Positions 41,632 through 53,360 of a stretch of DNA of 64,000 nt are shown here, piece by piece. Both the position numbers and the translations under genes were made by a program. Origin of the DNA: Flavobacteriaceae bacterium (lineage in GTDB: Bacteria > Bacteroidota > Bacteroidia > Flavobacteriales > Flavobacteriaceae); assembly GCA_003443635.1 (NCBI GenBank), contig CP031964.1:1334321-1398320 (forward strand), written 5' to 3'. How positions within the stretch are numbered: the first letter of the stretch is position 1; each line of letters begins with the position of its first letter. The notes beneath the pieces are model-generated. The model had not been told where the DNA came from, searched no databases, and worked only from the letters and a program-made list of their open reading frames with translations.

Positions 41632-42066
41632 TTAGTCGTTGATTAATTCTACTAATTTTTTTAAAGGTTTAGGTGTAACTCCATATTCAAAACTTACACG
41701 ATAAGATTTTGTTTTCGTTTTTATATCTACCCAACTTTCTCCACCGTCAGCACAATCTGGGCATCCTAAACGATTATCTAAGGCATAAAAATCAGAAAGA
41801 TTAATTGAGTTCGTTAGTGATTCCCATTTGGTGTATTCTATTTTTTTTAATTCTGTTGCTGTTGGATTATTTATGGTATCTCTCCAAGCTTTTTTAATAT
41901 TAATCTCTGATTTTTTATTATAAATAACTTCCGAATAGCAATACCCTTCACACATTCCAAATTGAGAACCGTAGCGTATTTCTGTAATTGTAATATCAGG
42001 TTGCTTATTACAAGACTGTAACAGAAAAAATAGTATAATAAAATGATTTAAAAATATAGTCTTCAT
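41632..42066 (-). CDS. Small Cys-rich lipoprotein of unknown function (DUF6438-like)
   Basis: A 144-residue protein with a lipobox FFLLQSC near 14-20. The mature domain has YGSQFGMCEGYCYSEVIY and RLGCPDCADGGESWVDI, giving two pairs of close cysteines, and a Trp/Ser-rich middle. It resembles the DUF6438 group. Disulfides or metal are possible. It is a single gene between AraC and the M14 peptidase, on the same strand. Confidence 0.68.
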   Translation of the reverse strand: MKTIFLNHFIILFFLLQSCNKQPDITITEIRYGSQFGMCEGYCYSEVIYNKKSEINIKKAWRDTINNPTATELKKIEYTKWESLTNSINLSDFYALDNRLGCPDCADGGESWVDIKTKTKSYRVSFEYGVTPKPLKKLVELIND

Positions 42067-42154
42067 GATTAGAATCCATCATATTTTTAATAAATAATAT
42101 TAGATCTAGAATTGAAAAAAATAATGACTCCGATGAAATATGTTTGTTATTAAA

Positions 42155-44638
42155 CTACAACTCAAACGCATTACTATTTACAAAGAAGATCGCATTTACT
42201 AAAAATAACTTACTATTTTGCCAAAAACCTCTAAATACAGGATCTTCTACCATATAAACTAGACTACCTGATCCCATACGCTCCTCTCCATAAACTAATG
42301 AGTTACTTAACTTTTTTATAGCTTCACTACCAGCAAATCCAGACATGCGAGTTGGTGTTTCACCTATATGTGCGACATTAAAACCTCTGTCCATTAAGCT
42401 ATATGATGTGCCACCTTGCTTTAAAGAAAAATAAGTGTCAGAATATCCAAACCCTAGCGGATGAGTATGATCTACTTTTGTTTTAAATATAGCACCAGTA
42501 ATTAAGTTTCTTGCACCTTCACGTTCACGATCTGCATAAGCAATAAGCTTATTAGGTTCTTTATCTTCAGATTCATTATATTTTAAATTAAATCCTTTTT
42601 TTCCTGCAAAAGCATTAAGCGCACGATCAATAGCAATTACTTTTCCACCTTTACGAATCCAGGTTTGTAACTCTTTCATAGCATCTTCATCTAAGATGTT
42701 ATTATAGAAACCACTTGGCATGATTAGTATATTATATTTAGAAAGCTCTACAAAATTTAAATGCTCTGTATTTATAGAAGTTACAGGATAATGTAATTGT
42801 TGTTCAAAGAAATGCCATAATGCTCCGTAATTTAATGATGAGGTTCCATCTCCAGATAAAATGGCTATTTTTTGTTTATTCACTAATTTTATATCAGGTG
42901 ACCCTAAATCTGGCCCGCTTTTAGAAAATCCAGTCGAAACTATATTTAATTCACGATTAAATTTGTTTGCTTTTTTTAATAGAATATCATCAAGATTGCT
43001 TATTTTTTTATTATCACCACGTACAATAATTAAAGATCCTCTGTTAAAAGTTTTTCCAGCAGTATTTAATGGTTTTTCTGTAAAACGTACTTTAATATTT
43101 TGTTTTAATAAATCTGCCAGAAATTCTGCATCTTTTAAACTATTCCATTTTACAATATAAGCTGTAGCATTTGTATTTTTAGAATTTGAAATAGTTTTTG
43201 ATGTTGATGTATTTGACGTAATTAATTTTGTGCTTGCAATAGCATTTAAACCATAAGCATAAGGAATACTCCAAGCAGTAATGTCATAAGTTAAAGAATC
43301 GCTAAGCTTTGCATCTGGCTCAAATAATACTTTAATCATTTTTCCTTTTGGTTGATTTGTGCTTACTATCAGATCGTTAGATGTAGTGGTTATACTTCCT
43401 TGAGTATTTGTTGCATAACTTAACCCTGTTACTTTACCATTTGAAGGACTACCATAAATAATTTCATGTTGATCTAATAAATTTTTAAGACTTTCAATAT
43501 TATCTGCATTCCCCTGTAATACATAACTTTTATATTTTAATGATGAATTATTAAAAAACTTCTTGAACTCAGCATTTAATTGTACGGCATTTTTTGAAGA
43601 AATTTCAACAGTAGATAAACCTGTAGTTGTATGATGTGTTAAGCGATCAACTAATGTTAAAACATCTCCTTCGTCATTTAAAACACCAAGACCTCCACGA
43701 CCATGACCTCCTTGCTCATATGTCATCCCAATAGCTCCCATGTAAGTTGGGTAAGTATCTCCATAACTAGGATAGAATAAATCAAAACGTTCGCGAGTAA
43801 AATAAAGCCATCCATTTGAGTCAAAATATTTAGCATGATTTTGCCCTATTTGTGTTTGAAAATCACGTTGCCAATCACTAATTACTTCATGAAAAGGTTC
43901 CGCAGCTGGTGCAAAATAATAAGGTTCATTAATTCCTTGTTCATGAAAATCGACATGAATATGTGGCATCCATTTATTATATATTTTTAATCGAGAAGCA
44001 GATTCTGTTTGTGTCGCCCAAGCCCAATCACGATTTAAATCGAACAAATAATGATTAGGTCTTCCTCCAGGCCAAGGCTCATTATGTTCACTTGCTTGTT
44101 GATCAATATCATAAGGCATACTTGCGGTTTCGTTAAACCAGTTAGCATAACGATCACGTCCGTCTGGATTAATACATGGGTCAATAATTACAACAGTATT
44201 TTTCAGCCATTCTTGCTTTTCTGTAAGTAAAGTATAAATCGTTTTCATAGCTGCTTCTGTACTCGATGCTTCGTTTCCGTGAACATTATAACTCAGCCAA
44301 ACAATAGCTATATCTGTTGCAGAAGGTTCACCATCTATAATACCAGCATTTTTTAAATTGTTCTCACGTATAGTTTCTAAGTTTTTTAAGTTTTCTTCAG
44401 AAGAGATATAGGCGACATATAATGGACGGCGTTCGTAAGTTTTACCATATTGCTCTAATTTTACTTGGTTAGAAACAGTATTTGCAACATGCTTAAAATA
44501 ATCGACAACTTGATGATGCCTAGAAAACTGTGTGCCCAACTCATAACCTAAAAAATCACTAGGAGATTGTAATTGCTGAGCATTAATTATTGAAAACGAA
44601 CTAAGTGTGAATAATAAAACGTAAAAAAGCTTATGCAT
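42155..44638 (-). CDS. Secreted M14 zinc carboxypeptidase family peptidase
   Basis: An 827-residue exported protein (signal 1-20). The M14 domain at about 30-400 has His120 and Glu123 in YNVHGNEASST, a third zinc ligand His232 in HVDFHEQG, and catalytic Glu308 in GMTYEQGGHG. The substrate-binding region is DPCINPDGRDRYANW. The remaining 400 residues form a large C-terminal region of glutamine amidotransferase-like folds and beta strands, as in long Bacteroidota M14 proteins. It removes C-terminal residues from peptides outside the cell or in the periplasm. There is no T9SS tail. Confidence 0.92.
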   Translation of the reverse strand: MHKLFYVLLFTLSSFSIINAQQLQSPSDFLGYELGTQFSRHHQVVDYFKHVANTVSNQVKLEQYGKTYERRPLYVAYISSEENLKNLETIRENNLKNAGIIDGEPSATDIAIVWLSYNVHGNEASSTEAAMKTIYTLLTEKQEWLKNTVVIIDPCINPDGRDRYANWFNETASMPYDIDQQASEHNEPWPGGRPNHYLFDLNRDWAWATQTESASRLKIYNKWMPHIHVDFHEQGINEPYYFAPAAEPFHEVISDWQRDFQTQIGQNHAKYFDSNGWLYFTRERFDLFYPSYGDTYPTYMGAIGMTYEQGGHGRGGLGVLNDEGDVLTLVDRLTHHTTTGLSTVEISSKNAVQLNAEFKKFFNNSSLKYKSYVLQGNADNIESLKNLLDQHEIIYGSPSNGKVTGLSYATNTQGSITTTSNDLIVSTNQPKGKMIKVLFEPDAKLSDSLTYDITAWSIPYAYGLNAIASTKLITSNTSTSKTISNSKNTNATAYIVKWNSLKDAEFLADLLKQNIKVRFTEKPLNTAGKTFNRGSLIIVRGDNKKISNLDDILLKKANKFNRELNIVSTGFSKSGPDLGSPDIKLVNKQKIAILSGDGTSSLNYGALWHFFEQQLHYPVTSINTEHLNFVELSKYNILIMPSGFYNNILDEDAMKELQTWIRKGGKVIAIDRALNAFAGKKGFNLKYNESEDKEPNKLIAYADREREGARNLITGAIFKTKVDHTHPLGFGYSDTYFSLKQGGTSYSLMDRGFNVAHIGETPTRMSGFAGSEAIKKLSNSLVYGEERMGSGSLVYMVEDPVFRGFWQNSKLFLVNAIFFVNSNAFEL

Positions 44639-44864
44639 TGTTTTTATTTTGATTAAAAAGTGTGAGTAAATATATGAAGCAGAAATGAGGTTTGATAAAG
44701 ATAATCTTTATTTTTTCTTAATCATTTAAAATTAAAGTTATAGAAGTTGTTGGCTTATTTTTGAAATTAAAAAGGGAAATGACATTATCGAATTAACTAA
44801 AATTTAGTAATTATAAGGGTAAAGAGCAGTATATTTACGCGATATTTTTCAATACTAATTATCT

Positions 44865-46460
44865 ATGCCAACAGAATGTTTATCATTTAGAGATACTAAT
44901 TATTTCTCATCTTTAATTTGTGATTATTTAGATGAAAAACCAGAATTAAAAACATTCTATAATAGATTTCCAAAGCTTGAGAATTTTAAAGCACAAATTA
45001 TTGAAAAACAAGATAGTTTCCCAAATACATCAAGAGTTGTTTTGGAAAATGTATTGAAGCAACAGTATGCCTCAATTAATACTTCACTTGCAACTCAAAA
45101 ACATATTGAAAGCTTAAGAGAGTCAAACACATTTACGATTACTACAGGGCATCAGTTAAACCTTTTTACGGGACCACTTTATTTTTTATATAAAATTATT
45201 TCTGCTATTAATTTAGCTAAAGAGCTAAAAGTAGAATATCCTGAATATAACTTTGTACCTGTATATTGGATGGCATCTGAAGATCATGACTTTGATGAGA
45301 TTAATTTCTTTAATTTTAAAGGAAAAAAAATACAGTGGCAAAGAGAAGCTAGTGGAGCTGTTGGGGAGTTAAAAACTGAAGGCCTAGATGAGGTTTTTAA
45401 AATGTTTTCTTCAGAACTAGGGCAAGGCAAGAATGCAGATTTTTTAAAAAACTTATTTGAAGAAGGATATCTGAAACATGATAACTTAACAGATGCAACA
45501 CGTTACATAGCAAATACTCTTTTTGGAGAACAAGGATTGGTTATTGTTGATGCTAATAACTCAGAATTAAAGCGTTTATTTATTCCCTTTATAGAAGAAG
45601 ATTTAGTAAAAAACACATCTTATAAAGAGGTGTCTCAAACTTGTGAATCGTTAAAAGAGCTAGGTCATAAAATACAGGTAAACCCGAGAGAGATTAATTT
45701 ATTTTATCTCATTAATGGATTACGAGAACGTATTGTTGAAACAAATGAAGGATATCAGGTTAATGAAACAAGTATTACTTGGAGTAAAACAGATTTATTA
45801 GCTGAAGTTAATGAATTCCCAGAACGATTTTCTCCTAATGTAATTATGCGTCCTTTATATCAGGAAGTAATATTACCTAACCTGTGTTATATAGGTGGAG
45901 GTGGTGAATTAGCGTATTGGTTTGAATTTAAAACCTTTTTTGAAACTGTGAATGTGCCTTTTCCAATGTTGCTATTGCGCAATTCGACACTTGTGAAAAC
46001 AGCAAAACAAACCGAAAAACAGAAAAAATTAAACCTGTCATTAAAAGATTTGTTTTTAAACCAGCAAGTATTAGTAAACCAGCAAGTAAAAAACTTATCT
46101 GAAATAGATATTGATTTCACAGACCAAAGAGCATTTTTGAAATCACAGTTTGAAAATTTATATACGTTAGCCGATCAAACAGATAAATCGTTTTTAGGAG
46201 CAGTAGCTGCGCAAGAAAAAAAACAACTAAAAGGGTTGAATAACCTTGAAAAACGCTTATTAAAAGCTCAAAAACGTAAATTAAGCGAACAAGTTACACG
46301 AATAAAAGAACTACAAAACGAATTGTTTCCTGGGCAAAGTTTGCAAGAGCGTAACCTTAATTTTTCAGAATTGTATTTAGAGTTCGGAAATGATCTAATT
46401 TTTAAATTGATAACGGAATTAAAACCTTTGTCAAAAGAGTTTTTAGTTATAGGAATTTAA
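44865..46460 (+). CDS. bshC: Bacillithiol biosynthesis cysteine-adding enzyme BshC
   Basis: A 531-residue BshC. TITTGHQLNLFTGPLYFLYK, VYWMASEDHDFDEINFF and NVIMRPLYQEVILPNLCYIGG are family signatures, followed by a C-terminal coiled-coil (about 410-500). It adds cysteine to glucosaminyl-malate to finish bacillithiol, the low-molecular-weight thiol of several Firmicutes and some Bacteroidota. The other bsh genes are not in this window. The stop overlaps the convergent gene by 4 bases. An AT-rich 225-base region precedes it. Confidence 0.94.
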   Translation: MPTECLSFRDTNYFSSLICDYLDEKPELKTFYNRFPKLENFKAQIIEKQDSFPNTSRVVLENVLKQQYASINTSLATQKHIESLRESNTFTITTGHQLNLFTGPLYFLYKIISAINLAKELKVEYPEYNFVPVYWMASEDHDFDEINFFNFKGKKIQWQREASGAVGELKTEGLDEVFKMFSSELGQGKNADFLKNLFEEGYLKHDNLTDATRYIANTLFGEQGLVIVDANNSELKRLFIPFIEEDLVKNTSYKEVSQTCESLKELGHKIQVNPREINLFYLINGLRERIVETNEGYQVNETSITWSKTDLLAEVNEFPERFSPNVIMRPLYQEVILPNLCYIGGGGELAYWFEFKTFFETVNVPFPMLLLRNSTLVKTAKQTEKQKKLNLSLKDLFLNQQVLVNQQVKNLSEIDIDFTDQRAFLKSQFENLYTLADQTDKSFLGAVAAQEKKQLKGLNNLEKRLLKAQKRKLSEQVTRIKELQNELFPGQSLQERNLNFSELYLEFGNDLIFKLITELKPLSKEFLVIGI

Positions 46461-46936
46461 AAGCTAAGCTCTAAATTTAGCATCTCATCATTTTTCAACG
46501 CTTTCCACTTTATAACAAGACCTTGGTACACATTTCTAATCTTTGTAAGCGTTTCAGAATTAAGATTATTAGGAAATGGTAAATTATTATCACTTAATAT
46601 CTGCTTTAAATCTTCAATAAAATTGTGATTGTTTCCTGAGTTTAAAAATTCTACTTCTAAAAGATTTACAATATGTTCGGTGACTAAAGATTCAGGGGTA
46701 ATAAGATTTGGACGCTGTTCTTTTGGTAATTCAAAATCATTAATATTAAAACCTTTGTTGATAATACCATAAAAGGCAGATGTAAATTTTAAAACCTTTT
46801 CAACCGCATAATGTGCTAAATCATGAGTTTCCATCCCTATGTGTAATTTAGACCAAGTGCTACTACCATCAGAACGAATAATAGTTAAAATACTTGGTTT
46901 AGAGAACGATTTTTTAATAGATATTTTGAGAATCAT
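46457..46936 (-). CDS. Conserved hypothetical protein, soluble, unknown function
   Basis: A 159-residue soluble protein. LTIIRSDGSSTWSKLHIGME, then THDLAHYAVEKVLKFTSAFYG and a C-terminal helical half with LNSETLTKIRNVYQGLVI. The motif HIGMETHDLAHYAVE contains two His and a Glu and could bind metal (speculation). I do not recognise a named family. It is convergent with bshC, overlapping it by 4 bases, and divergent from guaA. Confidence 0.7.
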   Translation of the reverse strand: MILKISIKKSFSKPSILTIIRSDGSSTWSKLHIGMETHDLAHYAVEKVLKFTSAFYGIINKGFNINDFELPKEQRPNLITPESLVTEHIVNLLEVEFLNSGNNHNFIEDLKQILSDNNLPFPNNLNSETLTKIRNVYQGLVIKWKALKNDEMLNLELSF

Positions 46937-46985
46937 AGTGCTTGAAAAATATTTAATAATATAGTAAATTATAAATATAAAAAGG

Positions 46986-47016
46986 TTGTGAGAATACCTT
47001 TAATGGATTAATTTTG
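46986..47016 (+). promoter_or_regulatory. Two-box flavobacterial promoter directly before guaA
   Basis: TTG at 46986-46988 and TAATTTTG at 47009-47016, spaced by 20 bases. The ATG of guaA is only 3 bases past the -7 box, so transcription would begin at or near the start codon and yield an almost leaderless message. Confidence 0.65.
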
Positions 47017-47019
47017 CAT

Positions 47020-48555
47020 ATGCAAAACAACAACGTATTAATCTTAGATTTTGGTTCGCAATACACACAACTTATAGCTCGTAGAGTTCGAGAACTCAAC
47101 ATTTATTGCGAAATTCATCCTTATAACAAAATTCCATCTAACCTAGATAATTTTAAAGCTGTAATCCTATCTGGAAGCCCATTTTCTGTAAGAGGCGATG
47201 ATGCATTACATCCAAACCTTTCAGAAATTCGAGCTAAAAAACCATTGTTAGCTGTCTGTTATGGAGCACAATATTTAGCACATTTTTCTGGCGGAGAAGT
47301 AGCACCTTCAAATACAAGAGAATATGGTCGTGCTAATTTATCGTTTATAGAAGAAAACGAACCGTTTTTTCAAAATATTTCAGTAGGCAGTCAGGTATGG
47401 ATGAGTCATAGTGATACTATAAAAGCATTGCCAACAAATGCAAAATTATTAGCTAGTACACACGATGTGCTTAATGCCGCATTTAAAATTGAAGGAGAAC
47501 AAACTTATGCTATTCAATTTCATCCAGAAGTATATCATTCTACAGATGGAAAACAAATATTGGAAAATTTTTTAGTAAATATTGCAAGTGTAGCCCAAGA
47601 TTGGACTCCAGATTCTTTTGTTGAAGAAACGGTAGCTAACTTAAAATCACAAATAGGAGATGATAAAGTTGTATTAGGATTATCTGGAGGAGTTGATTCT
47701 AGTGTGGCAGCTGTATTATTACATAAAGCTATTGGTAAGAACTTATATTGTGTATTTGTAAATAATGGTTTGTTACGTAAGGATGAGTTTACAAGTGTGC
47801 TTAAACAGTATGAAGGAATGGGGCTTAATGTAAAAGGTGTTGATGCTTCGGCACGCTTTTTGGATGCTTTAGCTGGACAGAGCGACCCAGAGCAAAAACG
47901 AAAAACAATAGGACGAGTATTTATTGAAGTTTTTGATGATGAAGCACATTTAATAGAAGATGTAAAGTGGTTAGCTCAAGGTACTATTTATCCAGATGTG
48001 ATTGAGAGTGTATCTGCTACAGGTGGACCTAGTGCAACAATTAAGAGTCATCATAATGTAGGAGGCTTACCAGACTTTATGAAATTAAAAGTTGTCGAGC
48101 CACTTAAAGCTTTATTTAAAGATGAAGTACGACGTGTAGGAGCTACTTTAGGGATCGATAAAGAATTACTAGGACGTCATCCTTTTCCAGGCCCAGGACT
48201 AGCAATTCGAATACTCGGAGATCTAACTGCAGAAAAAGTACGTATATTACAAGAGGTGGATGCCATTTTTATAAATGGATTACGTGAATGGAAATTATAT
48301 GATAAAGTATGGCAAGCTGGTGCGATATTATTACCCGTTAATAGTGTTGGTGTTATGGGAGATGAGCGAACTTACGAAAAAGTAGTCGCTTTAAGAGCTG
48401 TAGAAAGTACAGATGGTATGACTGCCGATTGGGTAAACTTACCATATGAGTTTTTACAAAAAACCTCAAATGATATAATAAACAAAGTAAAAGGCGTTAA
48501 TAGAGTAGTGTATGATATTAGTTCCAAACCACCAGCAACAATTGAGTGGGAATAA
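47020..48555 (+). CDS. guaA: GMP synthase (glutamine-hydrolysing)
   Basis: Two-domain enzyme that converts XMP to GMP. Starting at ATG 47020 it is 511 residues; a TTG two codons upstream is not needed. The class I glutaminase has Cys80 in [11 protein letters not shown], and His168/Glu170 in [10 protein letters not shown]. The ATP-pyrophosphatase domain has [10 protein letters not shown] (221-230), and the C-terminal dimerisation domain has [16 protein letters not shown] and ends KPPATIEWE. Core purine biosynthesis. The LysM/periplasmic-binding gene follows 143 bases later. Confidence 0.98.
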   Translation: MQNNNVLILDFGSQYTQLIARRVRELNIYCEIHPYNKIPSNLDNFKAVILSGSPFSVRGDDALHPNLSEIRAKKPLLAVCYGAQYLAHFSGGEVAPSNTREYGRANLSFIEENEPFFQNISVGSQVWMSHSDTIKALPTNAKLLASTHDVLNAAFKIEGEQTYAIQFHPEVYHSTDGKQILENFLVNIASVAQDWTPDSFVEETVANLKSQIGDDKVVLGLSGGVDSSVAAVLLHKAIGKNLYCVFVNNGLLRKDEFTSVLKQYEGMGLNVKGVDASARFLDALAGQSDPEQKRKTIGRVFIEVFDDEAHLIEDVKWLAQGTIYPDVIESVSATGGPSATIKSHHNVGGLPDFMKLKVVEPLKALFKDEVRRVGATLGIDKELLGRHPFPGPGLAIRILGDLTAEKVRILQEVDAIFINGLREWKLYDKVWQAGAILLPVNSVGVMGDERTYEKVVALRAVESTDGMTADWVNLPYEFLQKTSNDIINKVKGVNRVVYDISSKPPATIEWE

Positions 48556-48698
48556 TTAATATTAAAAAAGCATACTCACATTAAATATGTGATTAGGCTT
48601 TAGCAACATGTTTTCTGTTATTCTTAATAAAATTTGGAATTCAAAAAACGTTAGTACAATTGCTCGATCTTTAATGCAAAAAACAAAAATATTAGCAG

Positions 48699-50618
48699 AT
48701 GAAAAACGTTTTAACCTGCCTTAGTTTTATACTCTTTTTTGGTTATATAGCCTTAGCGCAAGATTATAAAACACATAAAGTAAAGCAAGGAGAAAGTATT
48801 GAAAGTATTGCGAAAACTTACAAGGTAACCCCTTTCGATATTATTGCATTAAACCCTGATGCAAAAACTAATCTTGAACCTAATATTGTGTTAGTTATTC
48901 CAAAATCTAAAGTATTAGAAACACCTATAGAAACAGAAATTAAAAAATTACTCAATTATGTTACGCATAAAGTAAAGCGTAAAGAAACTTTATTTAGCAT
49001 CTCTCAAAAGTATAATATTGAGATTGAAGATATTAAAAAACACAATAAGAGACTATACTCAGAAGGATTAAAAAAAGGAGATCGTATTCAAATTCCAAAA
49101 TTTGGAATTGTGAAATCGACAACGAATTTAGGAAATACTTTAAAAAAATATAAAGTACAGCAAAGTGAAGGTAAATGGAGGGTAGCATATAAATTTGGAA
49201 TATCTGTTCCAGAATTAGAAAAGTTAAATCCTAAAATAATAGGCGAAGAGTTACAATTTGATCAGGAAGTAATTGTTCCTAATATTGCAGATAATGAAGA
49301 ACTTGAAGTAGATGAAGAATATGGGTATTATACTGTATTACCTAAAGAAGGATTTTTAGCGTTATATCGAAAAACAGGACTGCAGCAAGATGAATTAGAA
49401 ACGCTAAATCCAATTTTAAAAGAAGGAGGCTTAAAAGTAGGAATGATTTTAAAGGTTCCGAAATCAGTAGAAGCACTTGTTGGTGGTGACTATAAAAAAT
49501 TCTCACTAATAGATAATATCATAAATTATGATACTAAACGATTAGCAGTAATGCTTCCATTTCGTTTACATAGGCTAGACATGGATTCTATTAGTAATAT
49601 AAAAGAGCAATTAAATAGAGACGGAGGAATTTTAAATATTTCATTAGATTTTCATACAGGAGTGCTTGTAGCTCTAGATTCTGCAAAACAATTAGGGATA
49701 TCAACAAAATTGGATGTTTACGATACAAGAGCTCGAATAGGAGATGTTACACGTATTATAAACGACAATAATTTTTCTAATTATGACGCTGTTATCGGCC
49801 CATTGATTGCTGATAATTTTGAGCGTGCAGCTTCAATGCTACAATCAGAAAAAGTACCTATAATCTCTACAGTAAAAACATTAAAAAACGTTTACAGGAA
49901 TGTGTTTCAAACACAACCTGAGGAAGCATTATTAAGAAATGTGATAGCTAATTATGTAGAAAAAGATACATTGGTAAAAAACATTATTATTATATCAGAT
50001 TCAAAAAGTAAAGCTAAAAGCGATATATTAAAACAGCGTTTCCCAAGAGCTAAGCAAATTTTTTCAAGAAAAGATAAAGAAGATAAAGAAGCTTATTTTA
50101 TTCTTCCTAAAGATATAGAAGAAGAGTTTAAACCAGGAATGAATGTTGTGTTTTTAGAAACTGAAAATAGTGGTTACGTGTCAAGTATTTCGAGTATGCT
50201 AAGCTCTTTTATAGATGAAGAACTTGGAGTTGAGGTTGTATTAATGACCACAAATAAAAATAGAGCTTTTGAAGGGAATGAAATTTCTAATAATGATCTA
50301 TCTAAATTAAAATTTCAATACCCATCAGCAGAAAAACCATATGATCCAGATGTTGAAAATGCATTTGTAACTAAATATATTAATACATTTGGAACATCGC
50401 CAAATAGATATGCAGCTCGTGGTTTTGATATTACAATGGATATTTTATTGCGTTTGGCATCTACAGAAAATTCATTGTATGATGCAGTTGATCAAGAAAT
50501 GGAAACAGAATATATAGAAAATAAATTTAGATATTCTAAAACAACATTTGGAGGGTTTTATAATCAAGCAACTTATATTATAAAATACGAAGATTTAAAA
50601 ATTGTAGAAGTCAAATGA
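48699..50618 (+). CDS. LysM-repeat protein with type 1 periplasmic-binding domain
   Basis: A 639-residue exported protein (signal about 1-20, ending ALAQ). At least four LysM peptidoglycan-binding repeats follow: YKTHKVKQGESIESIAKTYK, YVTHKVKRKETLFSISQKYN, KYKVQQSEGKWRVAYKFG, and a diverged YYTVLPKEGFLALYRKTG. Residues about 285-639 form a Leu/Ile/Val-binding-type fold: RLAVMLPFRLHRLDMD, DFHTGVLVALDSAKQLG, YDAVIGPLIADNFERAA and NRYAARGFDITMDI. It probably binds cell wall and a ligand in the periplasm. The combination behind guaA recurs in flavobacteria as I remember it; the role is unproven. Confidence 0.86.
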   Translation: MKNVLTCLSFILFFGYIALAQDYKTHKVKQGESIESIAKTYKVTPFDIIALNPDAKTNLEPNIVLVIPKSKVLETPIETEIKKLLNYVTHKVKRKETLFSISQKYNIEIEDIKKHNKRLYSEGLKKGDRIQIPKFGIVKSTTNLGNTLKKYKVQQSEGKWRVAYKFGISVPELEKLNPKIIGEELQFDQEVIVPNIADNEELEVDEEYGYYTVLPKEGFLALYRKTGLQQDELETLNPILKEGGLKVGMILKVPKSVEALVGGDYKKFSLIDNIINYDTKRLAVMLPFRLHRLDMDSISNIKEQLNRDGGILNISLDFHTGVLVALDSAKQLGISTKLDVYDTRARIGDVTRIINDNNFSNYDAVIGPLIADNFERAASMLQSEKVPIISTVKTLKNVYRNVFQTQPEEALLRNVIANYVEKDTLVKNIIIISDSKSKAKSDILKQRFPRAKQIFSRKDKEDKEAYFILPKDIEEEFKPGMNVVFLETENSGYVSSISSMLSSFIDEELGVEVVLMTTNKNRAFEGNEISNNDLSKLKFQYPSAEKPYDPDVENAFVTKYINTFGTSPNRYAARGFDITMDILLRLASTENSLYDAVDQEMETEYIENKFRYSKTTFGGFYNQATYIIKYEDLKIVEVK

Positions 50619-50686
50619 TAATTTTCAAAAATTGATTCTACAACAAAAAAAGTAATTTAATCGTTCTTTAAAAAAGAATATTATAA

Positions 50687-51232
50687 ATGTATAAGTTTTT
50701 AGTTGCCATATGTTTTGTGTGTACAATACATCAAGATCAAGACTATGATTCTACAATAATTTGGAATTCAAATTATCGATTACAATGGAAAGATTTTAAA
50801 AGCACTAAAAGAACAACTTCTAATGAACGAGCTGCAGCAGTAACAGCTTCAGGAATCTCGTTTGGATTTTCGGCAAAACAAACTAAAACACGATTATTAA
50901 GTTACGATTATCATGTCATTTCACATTTTTATCCAGAAAAATCTTGGTATTTTAAAGGTAAAGAAAATAATGTGATTTTAGAACATGAACGCCTCCATTT
51001 CGATATTACCGAATTGTTTGCTAGAAAATTGAGAAAGCGTATTGAAAACACAACGTTTACTTTAAACATTAAGAACGAAATGAATACGCTTAATAGGCAA
51101 ATTAATGAAGAGTTAAAAGAGTTTCAAGAACAATATGATTCTGAAACTCAACATTCTATACGCCTTGAAGCTCAGAAAAAATGGGAAAAAGATGTAGCCC
51201 TTCAACTAATGAGACTTAATTATTATAAATAA
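50687..51232 (+). CDS. DUF922-like protein with HExxH motif, putative zinc protease
   Basis: A 181-residue exported protein with a short hydrophobic N-terminus (1-15). WNSNYRLQWKDFKS near 26-39 is typical of DUF922. The motif EHERLHFDIT (99-108) is an HExxH zinc site with His100, Glu101 and His104, placed in a helix followed by a coiled-coil C-terminus. DUF922 members have been called putative secreted zinc proteases; activity is not established. It sits 68 bases after the LysM gene and 6 bases before the DUF3820 gene. Confidence 0.78.
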   Translation: MYKFLVAICFVCTIHQDQDYDSTIIWNSNYRLQWKDFKSTKRTTSNERAAAVTASGISFGFSAKQTKTRLLSYDYHVISHFYPEKSWYFKGKENNVILEHERLHFDITELFARKLRKRIENTTFTLNIKNEMNTLNRQINEELKEFQEQYDSETQHSIRLEAQKKWEKDVALQLMRLNYYK

Positions 51233-51238
51233 TATTTT

Positions 51239-51472
51239 TTGGACACTAATACGAGCAAGCAATTTTTAGTAAAACTAGCAATGACTAAAATGCCTTATGG
51301 TAAATATAAAGATAGATATATGATTGATTTACCTGAATATTATATTGTTTGGTATCGCAATAAAGGATTTCCTAAAGGGCAAATAGGAAACATGTTAGCT
51401 ACAGTTTATGAATTAAAAATAAATGGACTAGAGTATTTAGTAAGAAATATTCAAAAACAAATGGTGGAATAA
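51239..51472 (+). CDS. DUF3820 family protein
   Basis: A 77-residue soluble protein starting with TTG, since the conserved N-terminus SKQFLVKLAMTKMPYGKYKD lies upstream of the first ATG. IDLPEYYIVWYRNKGFPKG is the family core. The function is unknown; some members are listed as quorum-sensing-regulated in pseudomonads, which does not transfer here. It follows the HExxH gene by 6 bases, so it is probably co-transcribed. Confidence 0.85.
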   Translation: MDTNTSKQFLVKLAMTKMPYGKYKDRYMIDLPEYYIVWYRNKGFPKGQIGNMLATVYELKINGLEYLVRNIQKQMVE

Positions 51473-51628
51473 AATTTTAGTTAATCTAATTATAGATAAT
51501 TTTATTGTTAATTGTTTTTAGAATAATAATTTATACTAATAAATTTTTTAGGACTTATCATAAAAAGAATCTGCTAAAAAACACAAATAACAATGTTTAA
51601 TAAACTCAAAAGTTTCAATTCTTCTTTG

Positions 51629-51636
51629 TAAATTTG
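51629..51636 (+). promoter_or_regulatory. Flavobacterial -7 box before pyrG
   Basis: TAAATTTG matches TAnnTTTG, 20 bases before the ATG at 51657. Confidence 0.6.
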
Positions 51637-51647
51637 CCTGCGTTTAA

Positions 51648-53273
<1,626 letters not shown>

Positions 53274-53360
53274 TGCCAGAATGGCATAAAACAAAAATTC
53301 GGTTAATATTTTGATATATAATAAAAACTAACATTGACCAAAGATTTATAAGATATTTAA

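Noticed and set aside
47014..47019. TTG start two codons before guaA
   Set aside because: It overlaps the -7 promoter box, and ATG at 47020 gives the normal length.
48556..48698. Small frame starting ATGTTTTCTGTT between guaA and the LysM gene
   Set aside because: It runs into the start of the next gene, has no resemblance to known peptides and would overlap it in another frame.
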